DNA of 64,000 nucleotides from Hortaea werneckii (Eukaryota > Ascomycota > Dothideomycetes > Mycosphaerellales > Teratosphaeriaceae), in assembly GCA_037044905.1 (NCBI GenBank), contig JBAOKB010000020.1, positions 930,001 to 994,000 of the forward strand, read 5' to 3'. The position numbers were made by a program, and so were the translations under genes. The notes under the pieces were generated by a model. That model saw only the letters and a program-made list of their open reading frames with translations, was not told where the DNA came from and made no database searches. Shown in pieces: positions 40,824-52,059 of the stretch. The stretch's first letter is position 1. Every line of letters begins with the position of its first letter.

Positions 40824-41862
40824 GAAAGATTCATCTGTCTGACGACTCATGTTTGACGACAGTGACGGAGTTCATGGCCGGAAACGCACTGGGTTCGGGA
40901 ATGAAGAAGGCGGGATGGGATTGGGGCTGCATTTGTGTTTAGCATTGGCGTTAGTTGCATTTGGGGGCGAAAAGGCACGGCGATGCCGAAAAATGAGCGA
41001 TTGGGCGTGTTTAGCGAAGCGGGCGTTATAGCAAGCATGTGATACCATAAGTATGGGCAAGCCGCTTTGGCGGTCAGAAATGAAAAGAGTCAAAGTACTT
41101 ATCAGTCGATCTCATCGTTGAAGTCATTCTGTCGTCGTGAACGCATCATCTTCGTCGTAGTCAGGTCAGGTCAGGGCCAATTCGTCGTCGCAAGCCCAGA
41201 AGAATGAGGCTAGTAATGATCGTGCAATTGGAAACACAAGCATAAATGGGCGCTCTTAATGGTAGGGCGTGAGATTTGCTGGTAGTCGTGGTTGGGCAAT
41301 AGGACGACAACTTCAAGATCCCCTCTACCTAGGTAGCTACATACAACTAAAAGCCGTGCCTAAGCCATGTGTGACCTCCAGGGCTGCCGCGCGGATGGCG
41401 TCTGGGGCACACGCGTCCTATCTGTACTTCAGATGGTGTCTTGACCGCCCCTATGTCCGTGATGTGCACCGAGCGTGTTTCAATTGCGGTTGAAACTGCG
41501 GGACGATCACATACGGCGCAGAAACACACGAAACTCCTGTTGATCATGATCAGTTTCTTATTAAGACTGTCAGACAGGACACGTCTCGAGGTTACGACTT
41601 GTTAAGCAATTAGACATTCGGCCACACAAGACTCTTGCTGCAGTGCACAGAAGTCGTTGCCGTTAAAGTACATGCATAGTGGGAGGTACTAAAAGTGACA
41701 CTGTGGCCCTCCGTCTTGTGCCGCTGCCGGTGATCACGTCAACGCCAAACCCACGCTAGCCCACATGTCCTGAACCTTCTCGACCCTCACTGCAGGTACA
41801 AGTAAAATTTCCCAGAGCTCAGCAACCTCGACCGCCTCATAAACGAATATACACAAGACACA
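40824..41862. other. Intergenic region MET16-MET3
   Basis: About 1.04 kb holding the MET16 3' UTR and the MET3 promoter. A TGATCACGTCA motif (near 41731) resembles a bZIP/E-box-type site but is not a perfect CYS3 or CBF1 site. Confidence 0.4.
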
Positions 41863-43651
41863 ATGGCCAACCCTCCTCATGGTAAGCAATCAGCAGTGTG
41901 AACATTCCATGACCCGCGGTTGCAATGGCTAATCCCGTCCAGGTGGTGTCCTTAAGGACCTGATTGCCCGCGATGCCCCACGTAGGCAAGAGCTGGCTGC
42001 TGAGGCAGAGAAGCTGCCAGCTGTTGTGCTCGGCGACCGTCAGCTATGCGATATCGAGTTGATCCTGAACGGTGGCTTCTCCCCTCTGGAGGGTTTCATG
42101 AACGAGAAGGACTACAATGGCGTGGTGGAGAACAACCGTCTGGCCGACGGCAACCTCTTCTCCATGCCCATCTGCCTGGACCTGACCAAGAAGGAGATTG
42201 ATGACCTGGGAATCAAGGCCGGCGCCCGCGTCACTATGCGCGACTCCCGTGACGACCGCAACCTAGCCATCATGACCGTCGAGGATGTGTACCAGCCCGA
42301 CAAGAACAAGGAGGCCAAGATGGTCTTCGGCGGCGACCCAGACCACCCGGCTGTGCAGTACTTGCACAACCAGACCAACGACTACTACGTCGGTGGTAAG
42401 CTCGAGGCCATTGACCGTCTGATGCACTACGACTACGTTGCTCTCCGCTACTCCCCGGCGGAACTCCGTCTGCACTTCGACAAGCTTGGCTGGTCCCGCG
42501 TTGTCGCTTTCCAGACCAGGAACCCAATGCACCGTGCTCACCGTGAACTGACCGTCCGCGCTGCTCGCGCGAGACAAGCCAACGTGCTTATCCACCCTGT
42601 GGTCGGTATGACCAAGCCAGGTGACATTGACCACTTCACCCGTGTCCGTGTCTACCAGGCCCTCCTTCCCCGCTACCCCAACGGCATGGCTGTCCTTGGT
42701 CTCCTGCCTTTGGCTATGCGTATGGGTGGTCCCCGTGAGGCTATCTGGCACGCCATCATCCGTAAGAACCATGGTGCTACCCACTTCATTGTTGGCCGTG
42801 ACCACGCTGGTCCGGGCAAGAACAGCAAGGGCGAGGAGATCTACGGCCCTTACGACGCTCAGTACGCGGTCGAGAAGTACAGGGACGAGCTCGGCATCGA
42901 AGTCGTGCCTTTCCAGATGATGACTTACCTGCCTGACACCGACGAGTACAGGCCCAAGGACGAGGTGCCAAAGGAGACCCGTACCCTCGACATCTCTGGC
43001 ACTGAGCTCAGACGCCGCCTCAAGACCGGCGGTGATATCCCGGAGTGGTTCTCCTACCCAGAGGTCGTCAAGGTCCTGCGCGAGTCGAACCCGCCTCGCA
43101 ACAAGCAGGGTTTCACTATCTTCCTGACTGGCTACACCAACTCAGGCAAGGACGCCATCGCGCGTGCCCTGAACGTCACGCTCAACCAGCAGAGCGGCAG
43201 GTCCGTCTCCCTGCTTTTGGGCGACACTGTCCGCAGCGAGCTTTCCTCTGAGCTCGGCTTCTCCCGCGAGGACCGTGACAAGAACATTGGCCGCATCGGC
43301 TTCGTTGCCTCGGAGCTGACCAAGGCCGGTGCTGCCGTCATTGCTGCTCCTATCGCCCCATTCCAGGAGTCGCGCAAGGCCGCTCGTCAACTCGTGGAGA
43401 AGTACGGTAGCTTCTACCTGATCCACGTCGCCACTCCTCTCGAGTACGCCGAGAAGACCGACAAGCGCGGCATCTACGAGAAGGCTCGCAAGGGCCTCAT
43501 CAAGGGCTTCACCGGCGTCGACGACCCGTACGAGGCTCCTTCCGATAGGGAGGCCGACCTCGTTGTCGACCTGAGCAAGGAGAACGTCAGGACGGCTGTG
43601 CACCAGATTGTGCTCCTGCTCGAGTCCCAGGGCCTGCTTGACCAGCTTTAA
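41863..43651 (+). CDS. MET3: ATP sulfurylase (sulfate adenylyltransferase)
   Basis: Two exons, 41863-41881 (19 nt) and 41943-43651, flank a 61-nt intron (GTAAGC donor, GTCCAG acceptor), giving 575 aa. It opens MANPPHGGVLKDLIARDAP, the standard fungal start. Catalytic motifs are QTRNPMHRAH (from Gln197) and GRDHAGPG. The C-terminal third is an APS-kinase-like domain with a P-loop-like GYTNSGKD (about residue 403). In filamentous fungi this domain has lost kinase activity and binds PAPS as allosteric inhibitor; that role here is from family knowledge. The enzyme makes APS from ATP and sulfate in the cytosol. Strong bias to C at third codon positions suggests high expression. Confidence 0.97.
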
Positions 43652-44386
43652 AATGTGATTGTGTACTGAAGCAGTCCTGTGAAAGGGCCATTGTGCATAC
43701 TTGGCGATAGATTGGACGAAGGATTTTACCTAGCAGGAAGTAGAAGGCAGGATACAATATCAGTAGCGAGATCGCTTAGAATACATTTTAACGTGAGAAA
43801 CGGTTACGATCTTTGATTATTATGGCCACATGCCACCGCACATTTCCTCACAGAACTCGCGGCGATCGTTCATCTTTGTGCTGTATTTTAGATGGATTGG
43901 TCGCGCAATCCTTTTGCCAGTCTCTGAACCAGTTAGGGTTGAACTGGATGTATGTGCTTGAATTTAGTAAATTACTCTCGGTGATACGGCAGTGATAACG
44001 TTGGCAGGATGGGTGTCAACCCTGGCCAACCCTGGCCAACCCTGACCGATCCACAATTGCTATAACCTCCTTTTTCTTCTTTTTTCTTTCTTCGCTTAGG
44101 CGGCTGCCAAACGGATGCTATTGTCAGTAATAGGTGTTTGAAGGGTTGTCATACTATATCTGTAGCAAATGTATTAACGACCATTGGATCTGGGTTATGA
44201 CACTATCCCAACTAGAAGCTGAAACAGGGTTTTCCCATCAGGTATAAGGTTCCCTAGAATACAACGCTCAACCTCCCAACCCAGTGATTTTTGCATGGAA
44301 TGAACTAAATGACCAAACGACGGCTGCCGCATTCGCTGTATGCACAATGTTCCATACGGGATGGGTTGGTCCTTATTTGCACTCGT
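43652..44386. other. Convergent intergenic region MET3/SET gene
   Basis: 735 bp without a gene. It contains a 10-bp tandem repeat (listed separately) and a CT-rich tract at about 44067-44094. Confidence 0.5.
44018..44047. repeat. Three tandem copies of a 10-bp unit
   Basis: AACCCTGGCC occurs twice and is followed by AACCCTGACC. The unit contains AACCCT like fungal telomere repeats, but the spacer GGCC breaks the pattern, so this is more likely simple slippage. Confidence 0.9.
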
Positions 44387-45709
44387 TTACTCATCGATAT
44401 AAGCGTCCACTGCCCTCTGGATCTGTGTCCATCTCGTCTTCACCAAATCAGCAGCTGGACTTCTCTCGCCTATTGAACTTATGTGCATGACACATTCATC
44501 ATGGTACGTCTTCATGAGCGGCACCATAAACGCTTTGACGGCCCCCGACTGGTCTGAACTCATGTCTTCCCCGTTCGTCATGAAGTACTCCCACTCGTTC
44601 GCAGTAAGTAGCTGAGCACGAACTGCCACTTGCGTCTTAAAGCAGAGTTCGTTGGACTGTGGCAGTAACGCATAGGCGCCCAGAAAGCCGACATCTTGCA
44701 ATTGCGCCTTCACACGCTCCTCTAGCTTTGGCAGCAATATGTGATCTAACCGGATATCATCGTCCGGGCTAGCTACCCCGTACGGCGAGTCGATCACAAA
44801 GCCATAGTGGACGAGAAGTTTGTCATTGGAATGCGCACCGTATGTTGCTAATACCTCTTCCCCAGCCTCTTTGAAGGAAAATCAGCCGGGGTTCTGGGTG
44901 CAGATAGACAAGGAGACGGCAGGGTATAATAGACAGACGGAAAGACGAGGAGAGGAATGAAAGAGACTGTGGCGCCCACACTTACCGTAGTCGCGGTCGG
45001 CATGTACCTCATAGCCATGTTGATCGGTAGTGACCTGGCATGTCGTCCCGGTAGGACCATGGTTCATGTAATCGATGAACGGACACATTACCATCGACCC
45101 AGGTCTGCCTTTCGGAGGCTTCCAGTGGAAACTACGGCTATTGACAATCATCCAGAAGTATTTAAAGTCGTCCTCGCTGTAGTCGTGCTTTCGGCACACA
45201 TCCGCCAGGGCAGACCAGTCTTTCCCGTAGTCGGCGAGTTGCCTTTCCAGAGGTTGCTGCACAGGTGGCGGCAGCTTCCCGCGCATGTCCTCGCTCCAGC
45301 ACATGGGCATGCTCTGCCAGAAATCTTCCGCTTCTGGCCACGTCGCCTGCCATACTCCTAGGCCTGTCTCTCTCGCTTTGCAGGCTGACATGGCACTGAA
45401 AGCTAGTTGGGCCTGAGGGGAGGCTCGCTCGAGACGCTGTTGCTTGAGGAGTTTGGAATCCGGCTTGAACATGGCCTTTTCCGGGATCGAAAGCATGCGT
45501 TCGCCGCTTTTGATTTTTCTCGTGGTCATCAATCCCAGGCCTCGTCCTTCGAGTTTGGACGGCGCGACGCCATTTATTTCGACGCCGCGATTTTGGGCCC
45601 ATTTGGTGAAGACGACATGCTTATCGTCTTGGTTTGCAGTCGGAGATGGCACAGTCGAACTGCCATGCTTCTCCTCAATCTTAGTTCTTTTGGGCGCACG
45701 TGACGGCAT
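44387..45709 (-). CDS. SET-domain protein lysine methyltransferase (SETD3/RKM-like)
   Basis: Two exons, 45709-44986 and 44868-44387, flank a 117-nt intron (GTAAGT donor, CAAAG acceptor), giving 401 aa. ATG 45709 (MPSRAPKRTKIEEKHG) is the first Met; the frame is open upstream but without ATG. The split SET domain shows GRGLGLMTTRKIKSGERML at the N side, NSRSFHWKPP and CPFIDYMNHG (the NH motif) in the middle, and EAGEEVLATYGAHSNDKLLV (YG..SN motif) across the splice. The C-terminal part resembles the Rubisco-LSMT substrate-binding domain. Members methylate ribosomal proteins, elongation factors or actin. The basic N-terminus could be a nuclear signal. The substrate is undetermined. Confidence 0.88.
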
Positions 45710-45906
45710 TGCTCTCCTGTACACTACTATGTTTTGTTGGTTTTGTGCAACTGAACTGGGAGTCGTGATTGGAAGCAAAGTTCATCGTGCAGCTCTTGGT
45801 CCGAGCGCCTGCAGATTGACGACCTGCAACTTCAAGATTGCGGATTTCTCGACGGCTTTGAATCCAACGATTGAACACTGACAAGGTATACTTTGGCCAT
45901 TTCGAA
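45710..45906. promoter_or_regulatory. Short bidirectional promoter (SET gene / LRP1)
   Basis: Only 197 bp separate the two divergent start codons, so both genes must share this stretch for their 5' regions. Divergent pairing of two genes for ribosome/RNA functions would fit co-regulation; that is inference. Confidence 0.5.
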
Positions 45907-46743
45907 ATGGATACAGAAGATGTTGAGTCTCTGGTCGAAGACTTCGGGGGAAATCTTGACGATCTAGAAGCAGCTCTTGAACCACTGTTGAAGACTGCTC
46001 TTTCCGCCAGCACAAGCAAACTTCCGCTGCTGGACAAGGCGAAGCTTTACGTGCTCGCTACGTACGCTATCGAGTCGATTCTGTTCTCTGCGCTGCGCCT
46101 CAATGGGGTAGACGCGAAATCACATCCGGTGTTCCAGGAGTTAAACCGAGTGAAGGAATACTTTGAGAAAATCAAGGCAGCCGAGACGACAGGCACGAAA
46201 AGATCTACACAAGTGGACAAGGATGCCGCTGGAAGATTCATCAAGCATGGGCTGGCGGGAAACGAGAAATACGACCGAGAAAGGGCAGAGCGTCAGGCTC
46301 GAGAAAAGGCGGGCGCAAAGAGAAAGCTGGAAGAGCTAGAAGGGGTGGGCAAGCATACTCGCTTCGATGCATCTGCGAAGAAGATCCGGGCCGCCGAAGA
46401 AAGTCAAGACGATGGAAAAGTTGAGGCCGCGCCAGAGGGTGGCGAGGCTGTCTCTGTAGAACAACAACAGGCCGAAAAGAAGGAGGCAAAACGGCAACGC
46501 AGGCTTGAAAGGAAGATGGCTGAGCAAAGCGGTGGCGAAGGTCAATCGGAAGACACATCTCCTGCCGGTGCTGCGTCCAGCAAACCCGCTTCGAAATCCT
46601 CGAATCCACCGCGCAGCAGCAATGAGACGTTCCAGGCTCTGTTGCAGGGTCCACTGCCGAAGGAGGGCAAGAAGAAGAAACGAAAGAGTAAGGGTCAAGC
46701 ACAGCAGCAGATGGAGGATGAGCGAGCCGATGAAATGAGATGA
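45907..46743 (+). CDS. LRP1: Exosome cofactor LRP1/RRP47 (C1D family)
   Basis: A single exon of 278 codons from ATG 45907; the frame is open upstream but only with TTG. Residues 1-100 are the Sas10/C1D domain: MDTEDVESLVEDFGGNLDDL, LPLLDKAKLYVLATYAIESI and HPVFQELNRVKEYFEKIK. The rest is charged and disordered with Lys-rich patches (EKKEAKRQRRLERKM, KKKKRKSKG) that fit RNA binding and nuclear/nucleolar import. LRP1 binds Rrp6 of the nuclear exosome and is needed for 5.8S, snRNA and snoRNA 3' processing. The tail is longer than in budding yeast, as is usual in filamentous fungi. Confidence 0.9.
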   Translation: MDTEDVESLVEDFGGNLDDLEAALEPLLKTALSASTSKLPLLDKAKLYVLATYAIESILFSALRLNGVDAKSHPVFQELNRVKEYFEKIKAAETTGTKRSTQVDKDAAGRFIKHGLAGNEKYDRERAERQAREKAGAKRKLEELEGVGKHTRFDASAKKIRAAEESQDDGKVEAAPEGGEAVSVEQQQAEKKEAKRQRRLERKMAEQSGGEGQSEDTSPAGAASSKPASKSSNPPRSSNETFQALLQGPLPKEGKKKKRKSKGQAQQQMEDERADEMR

Positions 46744-47547
46744 GATGAGACGACATGCTATGAGGGAACTGCATTGTTTCATGCGTGTAAATTATAGTGT
46801 TGGAACTCTGATACCCGCTGCGTTAGCAGCTCGATAGACTGTACTACCTGATGCCATGACGTGGCGTATGAATTTTCACAATGCCTCACTAGATTAATCT
46901 TCATAGGTGAACTCGGTCTATGACAGATATACGGTTCATTTGACATCAGTGGGTTCTAATGAAAGGCCTGTTCGCCGACCTTTGAGCCCACAAGGATCAC
47001 AGGTGCTCCTCCAAAGAAACACTCATTTGACCCAGAGATTGGTCACTAATCAGTAGAGTAATCATCCATCATCTCTCGGCGTTCTCTTCTGTCGTCACAA
47101 GTCCCTGTTCTTGTAACCTTCAGTGTTCCTTTCCTTGTTGTCGGGTCGCGCCACATCGCCAGGTTCCTTGCGTCGCGTGGCGCGGCTCGATCCGTTCAAC
47201 GCCTCTCCACCCTCGCGGTCCCCTTGGGAAGTTGTGTACCTTCACCCTGCGACTACCGCCGGCTGCAAGAAACTCTTTACATTACTCGGCAGCGGCGCCA
47301 GATCCATCGGTGTCCACTCGAGACTCGCGACGTCGGGGTTCGAATAATTAAATAGGTACGCGAGATCTGCAGAGCCGGTGACGATCCCCGCCTCCTGCTC
47401 CTCCTCCTCCTGGCCCGAGCGCAGCAAGCGAAGTGAGCAGCATCTAAGCACGTATGATAAGAGCTTGCGCGGTCGAGGAAGACTAGAGAACCCACCCAAG
47501 CAGGCGGAGGATCGTGTGGCTTGTGGCGGCATCTTAGCATATCCATC
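46744..47547. other. Long 5' flank of the RAC gene
   Basis: 804 bp without a supported gene. The last 400 bp have short open frames on both strands, CTC repeats and several upstream ATGs. They are probably the RAC promoter and 5' UTR. Confidence 0.45.
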
Positions 47548-48356
47548 ATGGCAACTCCGGCAACGCAGTCACTGAAGGTGGGGATAGCTCCTTAAGCTTG
47601 GGAGAAGGTGACGGCTGACACGAGGCACAGTGTGTGGTGACAGGAGACGGTGCTGTGGGCAAGGTATGTCTTCCAAGCCATGGGACCACGACCGAGCAAT
47701 ACTGACAGCGGACAGACATGCCTTCTCATATCCTACACCACCAATGCCTTCCCTGGCGAATACATTCCTACAGTGTACGCTACGGCCCATATCACCTCAT
47801 GAAATGCTCTACTGACCACAGTCAGCTTCGATAATTACTCCGCGAGTGTAATGGTCGACAACAAGCCTATCAGCCTTGGACTATGGGATACTGCCGGACA
47901 AGAAGATTACGACCGACTACGACCCCTATCTTACCCTCAGACCGACGTCTTCCTCATATGTTTCTCGATCGTCAGTCCGTCGTCCTTCGACAACGTCAAG
48001 GCAAAATGGTACCCCGAGATCGAACATCACGCGCCTGGCGTGCCCATCATACTGGTCGGAACGAAGCTTGACCTTCGGGACGATCCCGAAGTACGGGAGC
48101 AGCTACGACAGAGGAAGATGTCACCGATATCATACGAGCAAGCAGTGCAGGTTGCGAAAGACATCAAGGCGGTGAAGTATCTGGAGTGCTCAGCACTCAC
48201 GCAAAGGAATTTGAAGAGCGTTTTCGACGAGGCCATCAAGTGAGTTGGGACCTGGCGGATACGAAAAAAAGAACGGGGAGCTGACATCTTCACAGAGCCG
48301 TCATCAGCCCTAAACCACCAGCCAAGCCGAAGAAGTCCAAGTGCACCATTCTATGA
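47548..48356 (+). CDS. RAC1: Rho-family GTPase RAC
   Basis: Five exons: 47548-47577, 47631-47663, 47716-47774, 47826-48239 and 48296-48356, giving 198 aa. The introns are 51-56 nt and all phases fit. For intron 3 the acceptor is the second of two close AGs (GTCAG at 47825), which alone restores VFDNYSASV. Motifs: P-loop GDGAVGKT (residues 15-22), switch II DTAGQEDYDRLRPLSYPQTD, the guanine-specificity motif TKLD, and SAL. The C-terminus is polybasic (KPPAKPKKSK) with CAAX box CTIL, whose final Leu predicts geranylgeranylation. RPLSYPQTD and the tail favour Rac over Cdc42 and Rho1. Rac controls actin polarity, hyphal growth and NADPH oxidase at the plasma membrane. Confidence 0.95.
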
Positions 48357-49050
48357 GAAAGCAACCAGCTCCTTGGTAAACCTATACCAGAGACAGCAGT
48401 AATACCCATCTCCACGGCATCCAGAGTCTTATCAATTCATAGACCAAGCACTACAGAGCGATCTTGTCCTTTTCAGCGGCGTCAGGGGGGCGTATGTTCA
48501 GTCCATGAGAATTGCTTGGACATTTGGAGGAGCGTTCAGGCGTCTGCAGGAGGGCAGGCCAGAGCAGTCTGACAGCAGCAAAGAGGGCCAAGCTATAAGT
48601 TTCGGCTCCAATTATATTACGAATGATACCACCGCTCCTCACAGCTTTCGGGGCCTTTGAATTTGTGCCAATCTGTTTCATACCGCCTTCTAGTAAAGGC
48701 TCCTACGTATTTCTCTATAGTCTGGCGTTTCGAGTCGAGGACCGCCGTGAAGTGTGATCCTGCTGCATACCCGCGCCAACATCCCATCATATTTTGGCTC
48801 GGTAAAGCACTCGCTACCCGATCACAGTAGTCACCCACGTTCACAAGCAGTAGATAGATGCATGGCGGAGAAAGTGTGTGACCAATCAGATCGTAGCGGC
48901 TTAGCATGAGCTTTAGCCGACCTTAGCTCCGTTCCGGATGCTTCTACGCCATCCTCGAGCAAGTCATGATTATTCCTTTACGACCAATTCGCTACTAGAC
49001 CAACAACTTCATCAACTCCAACAAATCCCGATCCATAGCAACCTACCAAC
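48357..49050. other. Intergenic region RAC-MIX17
   Basis: 694 bp. A minus-strand frame of 96 codons (48617-48907) starts with a true ATG but has no recognisable features; I do not call it. Confidence 0.45.
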
Positions 49051-49618
49051 ATGCCTCGCCAATCTCGCGGCCCAGCTCCAGCGCCCAAGCGGCCAACTGC
49101 TCCTCCGGCGGCACCGCAAGCCCGCGCCCCTCAGCAACCGCCGCAAGCCAGACAAGCATCGACTTCTGCCCACCCGCCACCGCAGGCTCAGCAGGCCCCG
49201 CCGCCACAGGCCCCTCCAGCAGCTCAGCAGAGCGGCGGTGGCTCCGGTCTCTTCGGCCAGATGGCCAGCACTGCTGCGTAAGTAGCCTTGCCACTCACCA
49301 GACCCAACGCATTCATTTTAGCTAACCCACCCCTCCAGCGGTGTCGCAGTAGGCTCCTCGATCGGCCACGCCATCGGTGGCTTCTTCGGCGGCGGCAGCA
49401 GCGCCCCTCAAGCGGAAGCCGCCCCGGCTCAGCCTGTCGCCCAAACCGCCGACGGCCAGACCGCCCTCAACACCAACTACCAGCCGCCCAAGGTGTGCGA
49501 GACGGACGTGAACAACTTCCGGAGATGCATGGACGAGAACCGCGGCGATCTGACCATCTGCGGCTGGTATCTTGACCAGCTCAAGGCTTGCCAGTCGACT
49601 GCTGCCCAGTACTCGTAG
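49051..49618 (+). CDS. MIX17: Twin CX9C mitochondrial protein MIX17 (CHCHD2-like)
   Basis: Two exons, 49051-49277 and 49339-49618, flank a 61-nt intron (GTAAGT, GCTAAC branch, CCAG), giving 168 aa. Residues 1-65 are Pro/Gln/Ala-rich and basic (MPRQSRGPAPAPKRPT). A Gly/Ala hydrophobic segment follows (GVAVGSSIGHAIGGFFGGG), then the CHCH domain: Cys129-x9-Cys139 (CETDVNNFRRC) and Cys150-x9-Cys160 (CGWYLDQLKAC). Both CX9C pairs are exact. Such proteins are oxidised by Mia40 in the intermembrane space. The CHCHD2/MIX17 group affects respiration and stress responses; its exact role is unsettled. Confidence 0.95.
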
Positions 49619-50295
49619 ACTTGGGAAGGTAGATGTCTAGGCGGGGTGTAAGATAGAGGAGAACTGAACGATGGCAAGACGATGGAGATAAGTTTGAGTC
49701 AGTAAGGACTTTTCTGAATTGCATGGCGAAGGTAGAATAAAAACAAAGGGCTCTCTTCTCTTTCTTCGGTGAGCTGCTACACATTATCCTACAGGGTTAT
49801 TTGCATGGACAAAAAACTGTCCCTATTCATATCCAAGCTGAATAACAGTAATCCTTGACGATTGTCATGGTATCGATACTCCGTGACCGAGCTTTGCAAG
49901 AGATTGATTCTTACGGGAGGTCGGTTGCGGTTTCTGGGACGGATTTGAGGGGCTTGGAGACGCTTATTCAAAACTCGATGTCCATGATGCAAGGACTTCA
50001 TTTTGTTAGCATCGATTGCACCTCTACGACCTTGGCTGTACGGGTCGAATTCCAAAGAGCAAACACAGCTGTAGTCATTTTAATCATCATTCATTGTGGT
50101 ATGTAGAGGTTTTCTCTCGGAGCCATCTCAAGTCGCTGCTTGTTGTGTTCAAACGAGGCCCTGCCCCATCATGCTCGTGCGTGCTTTCCTTTTTTATTTT
50201 CGATTGCATTTAGAAACACTGTCCGTCTCCCACGATGAATTCACGCCTGACGGTGGTGCTGCTCCTGTGACAGTCCGACGTGGCAAGCTTGCTGT
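49619..50295. other. Convergent intergenic region
   Basis: 677 bp between the 3' ends of MIX17 (+) and the Arb2-domain gene (-). No gene supported. Confidence 0.5.
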
Positions 50296-52059
50296 TCAAT
50301 CAGACTCACTTTCTTCGGCAGCGGCCCTCTTTGCCTCCATCTTCTTGAACACCATCTCGCTCTCCTTCGCCAGGTTCTCATTCTCCTCAGCTTCCTCCGC
50401 GACGTCCTTGAACCAGTTCACCACGTCGTCCATCACGGCAGGCCAGATCATCTCCGTCACTTCAAAGCTAAGCGGACCGGAGCTGAACGTTGGACAGCTA
50501 ACATGCACGTCAGCGAACGGGTCTGGCTCTACCTCATCCTCGATTGCAGCAGCGTTGCGTAAAGCGACAGAGGTGGATAGAGTGGAGGTGCTCTTCTCCA
50601 GTGTGCCCTCTCCGCGCGCACTAGCGTTGGTGTGTAAGCTGCCGGTGCTCTGCTGAAGGTTAATGTTGCTGTTTGGCAAGCTGTAGGAGCTCGACTTCGC
50701 CTCCAGGCTTCGAGGATGGCTGAAATTTCCAACAGTACCAACGATCGAAGATCGATTGGATGTTTGTACAGGTGATGGATTCGCTCCAGGTATAGCAATA
50801 GGAGGTGACGTGCTGGATTCCGAGCCTTCGCGGACGTGGCGTGCGCTATCTGTCAGGCTGCGCTGAGCATCAGCCTCAAGGCCCTCCCTGCTGTCATACA
50901 GCCTGCCGCTGAGCGGTGTCGCAGGCTTTGGAACAGCGACCAGGCTACCCTTCGGCTCTTGGGACATGACATATGCCCTACACCTCCTGCCCGCAAGAAA
51001 AGTCGCAAGAGCCACAGACTCCAGCTGCTTCGGGTCATGAGTCGGCTCAATGAGGGCAATTGCTTCGATCAACTTTCCCATGTCATCTTGCGGATCGACG
51101 TGAAACTTGCGGTCAAGAAATTTGAGCAAGGCTTCGCCACCGTCGCTTAGGCCAACCACATAGAGGCGTACATCCTCTCGAGTGATGGCCGGAATGACGT
51201 GCTCAAAGACAGTAGCCACGTGCTGCTCAGGAGTCTTGTGACATGGCACGCGGTTGTGATCGTCGTCGATTCGATAGTGATCCGACAGTGCAGTCGGCTT
51301 GGGGCGTCCCAGCCACTCCGCCTGGGACATGGCCTTGTTCAGCTGAGGGGAGTAGATAAGCTGGCCTGGGTTGAGGATAATAACACCTGGCGTGTTGCAA
51401 TCCATAATGCTCTCATCCAAGTCGTTTGAAGCGCCGTCAATCTTCAGCTTTTCTACCGCGCTACCCAGGTAGCTGACGCCGGCAAGTGAGTTCTCTGTAA
51501 AGGCATTGGCGCCCCAGACTTGCAGCTTCTTCATCAGCCCGACGGCAGAACCACCCTCTATGCCAGCCTCACGCATCAGATGCCGATAGGCCCAGATGCC
51601 AAGGTCTTGCATGTGCTCATTGATGATGACCACCACATCTTGCTTCGTTTTCAATTTCTCAAGCTGCGTAGTGAGAATGCTAGTGTGCTGGCCCTCTGGC
51701 TTGGCCTCACTGCAGCTCCCGCCGAAGACGTAAAGTTGCTTTACATCCTGAGAGGCCAGTGAGGAGAGCACGCTCTGGCGGACACATTCATGAAGGCGTT
51801 CCTTGCGTACCTCATTGGCACGCTCATTGTCAGTATGGAAGAAGTCGAAGAAGGTATTGGGAGCGTCGATCTTGACAAATTGGCCATGCTCGTTGATCTT
51901 GAAGCCAAGCCCATGAAGATCCGCTGGGAAGTCGGGATCCTGCGGCAAGTTGTGTTCAGTTCGGCGGAACATCTTGCTTGCCTTTGAATATAGGTGGTCG
52001 ATGTGGTTGACTATAGTCCAAGAGGAGTTCGGTGTTTGAAGGATGTCGGCCATGGTCAT
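50296..52059 (-). CDS. Arb2-domain protein
   Basis: A single exon of 587 codons starting MTMADILQ (a second ATG is two codons in, another at codon 30, MFRRTE). Residues about 30-370 resemble the Arb2 domain: MFRRTEHNLPQDPDFPADLH, FGFKINEHGQ-like HGLGFKINEHGQFVKI, VIINEHMQDLGIWAYRHLM, NPGQLIYSPQLNKAMSQAEW and VVGLSDGGEALLKFL, which has an alpha/beta-hydrolase-like nucleophile-elbow look (GLSDGG). Fission yeast Arb2 is part of the ARC complex that handles siRNA with Argonaute and heterochromatin, but most fungal members are untested. Residues 390-587 are disordered and Ser-rich, ending in a charged helix (AEENENLAKESEMVFKKMEA). No RNAi gene is next to it here. Confidence 0.75.
   Translation of the reverse strand: MTMADILQTPNSSWTIVNHIDHLYSKASKMFRRTEHNLPQDPDFPADLHGLGFKINEHGQFVKIDAPNTFFDFFHTDNERANEVRKERLHECVRQSVLSSLASQDVKQLYVFGGSCSEAKPEGQHTSILTTQLEKLKTKQDVVVIINEHMQDLGIWAYRHLMREAGIEGGSAVGLMKKLQVWGANAFTENSLAGVSYLGSAVEKLKIDGASNDLDESIMDCNTPGVIILNPGQLIYSPQLNKAMSQAEWLGRPKPTALSDHYRIDDDHNRVPCHKTPEQHVATVFEHVIPAITREDVRLYVVGLSDGGEALLKFLDRKFHVDPQDDMGKLIEAIALIEPTHDPKQLESVALATFLAGRRCRAYVMSQEPKGSLVAVPKPATPLSGRLYDSREGLEADAQRSLTDSARHVREGSESSTSPPIAIPGANPSPVQTSNRSSIVGTVGNFSHPRSLEAKSSSYSLPNSNINLQQSTGSLHTNASARGEGTLEKSTSTLSTSVALRNAAAIEDEVEPDPFADVHVSCPTFSSGPLSFEVTEMIWPAVMDDVVNWFKDVAEEAEENENLAKESEMVFKKMEAKRAAAEESESD

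Noticed and set aside
42263..42805. 180-codon minus-strand frame opposite MET3
   Set aside because: Val/His-rich shadow caused by strong codon bias of MET3.
44018..44047. CRISPR-like or telomeric repeat
   Set aside because: Only three 10-bp units without spacers; simple tandem slippage explains it.
48617..48907. 96-codon minus-strand frame with a real ATG
   Set aside because: No domain, signal or splice context; could be chance between RAC and MIX17.
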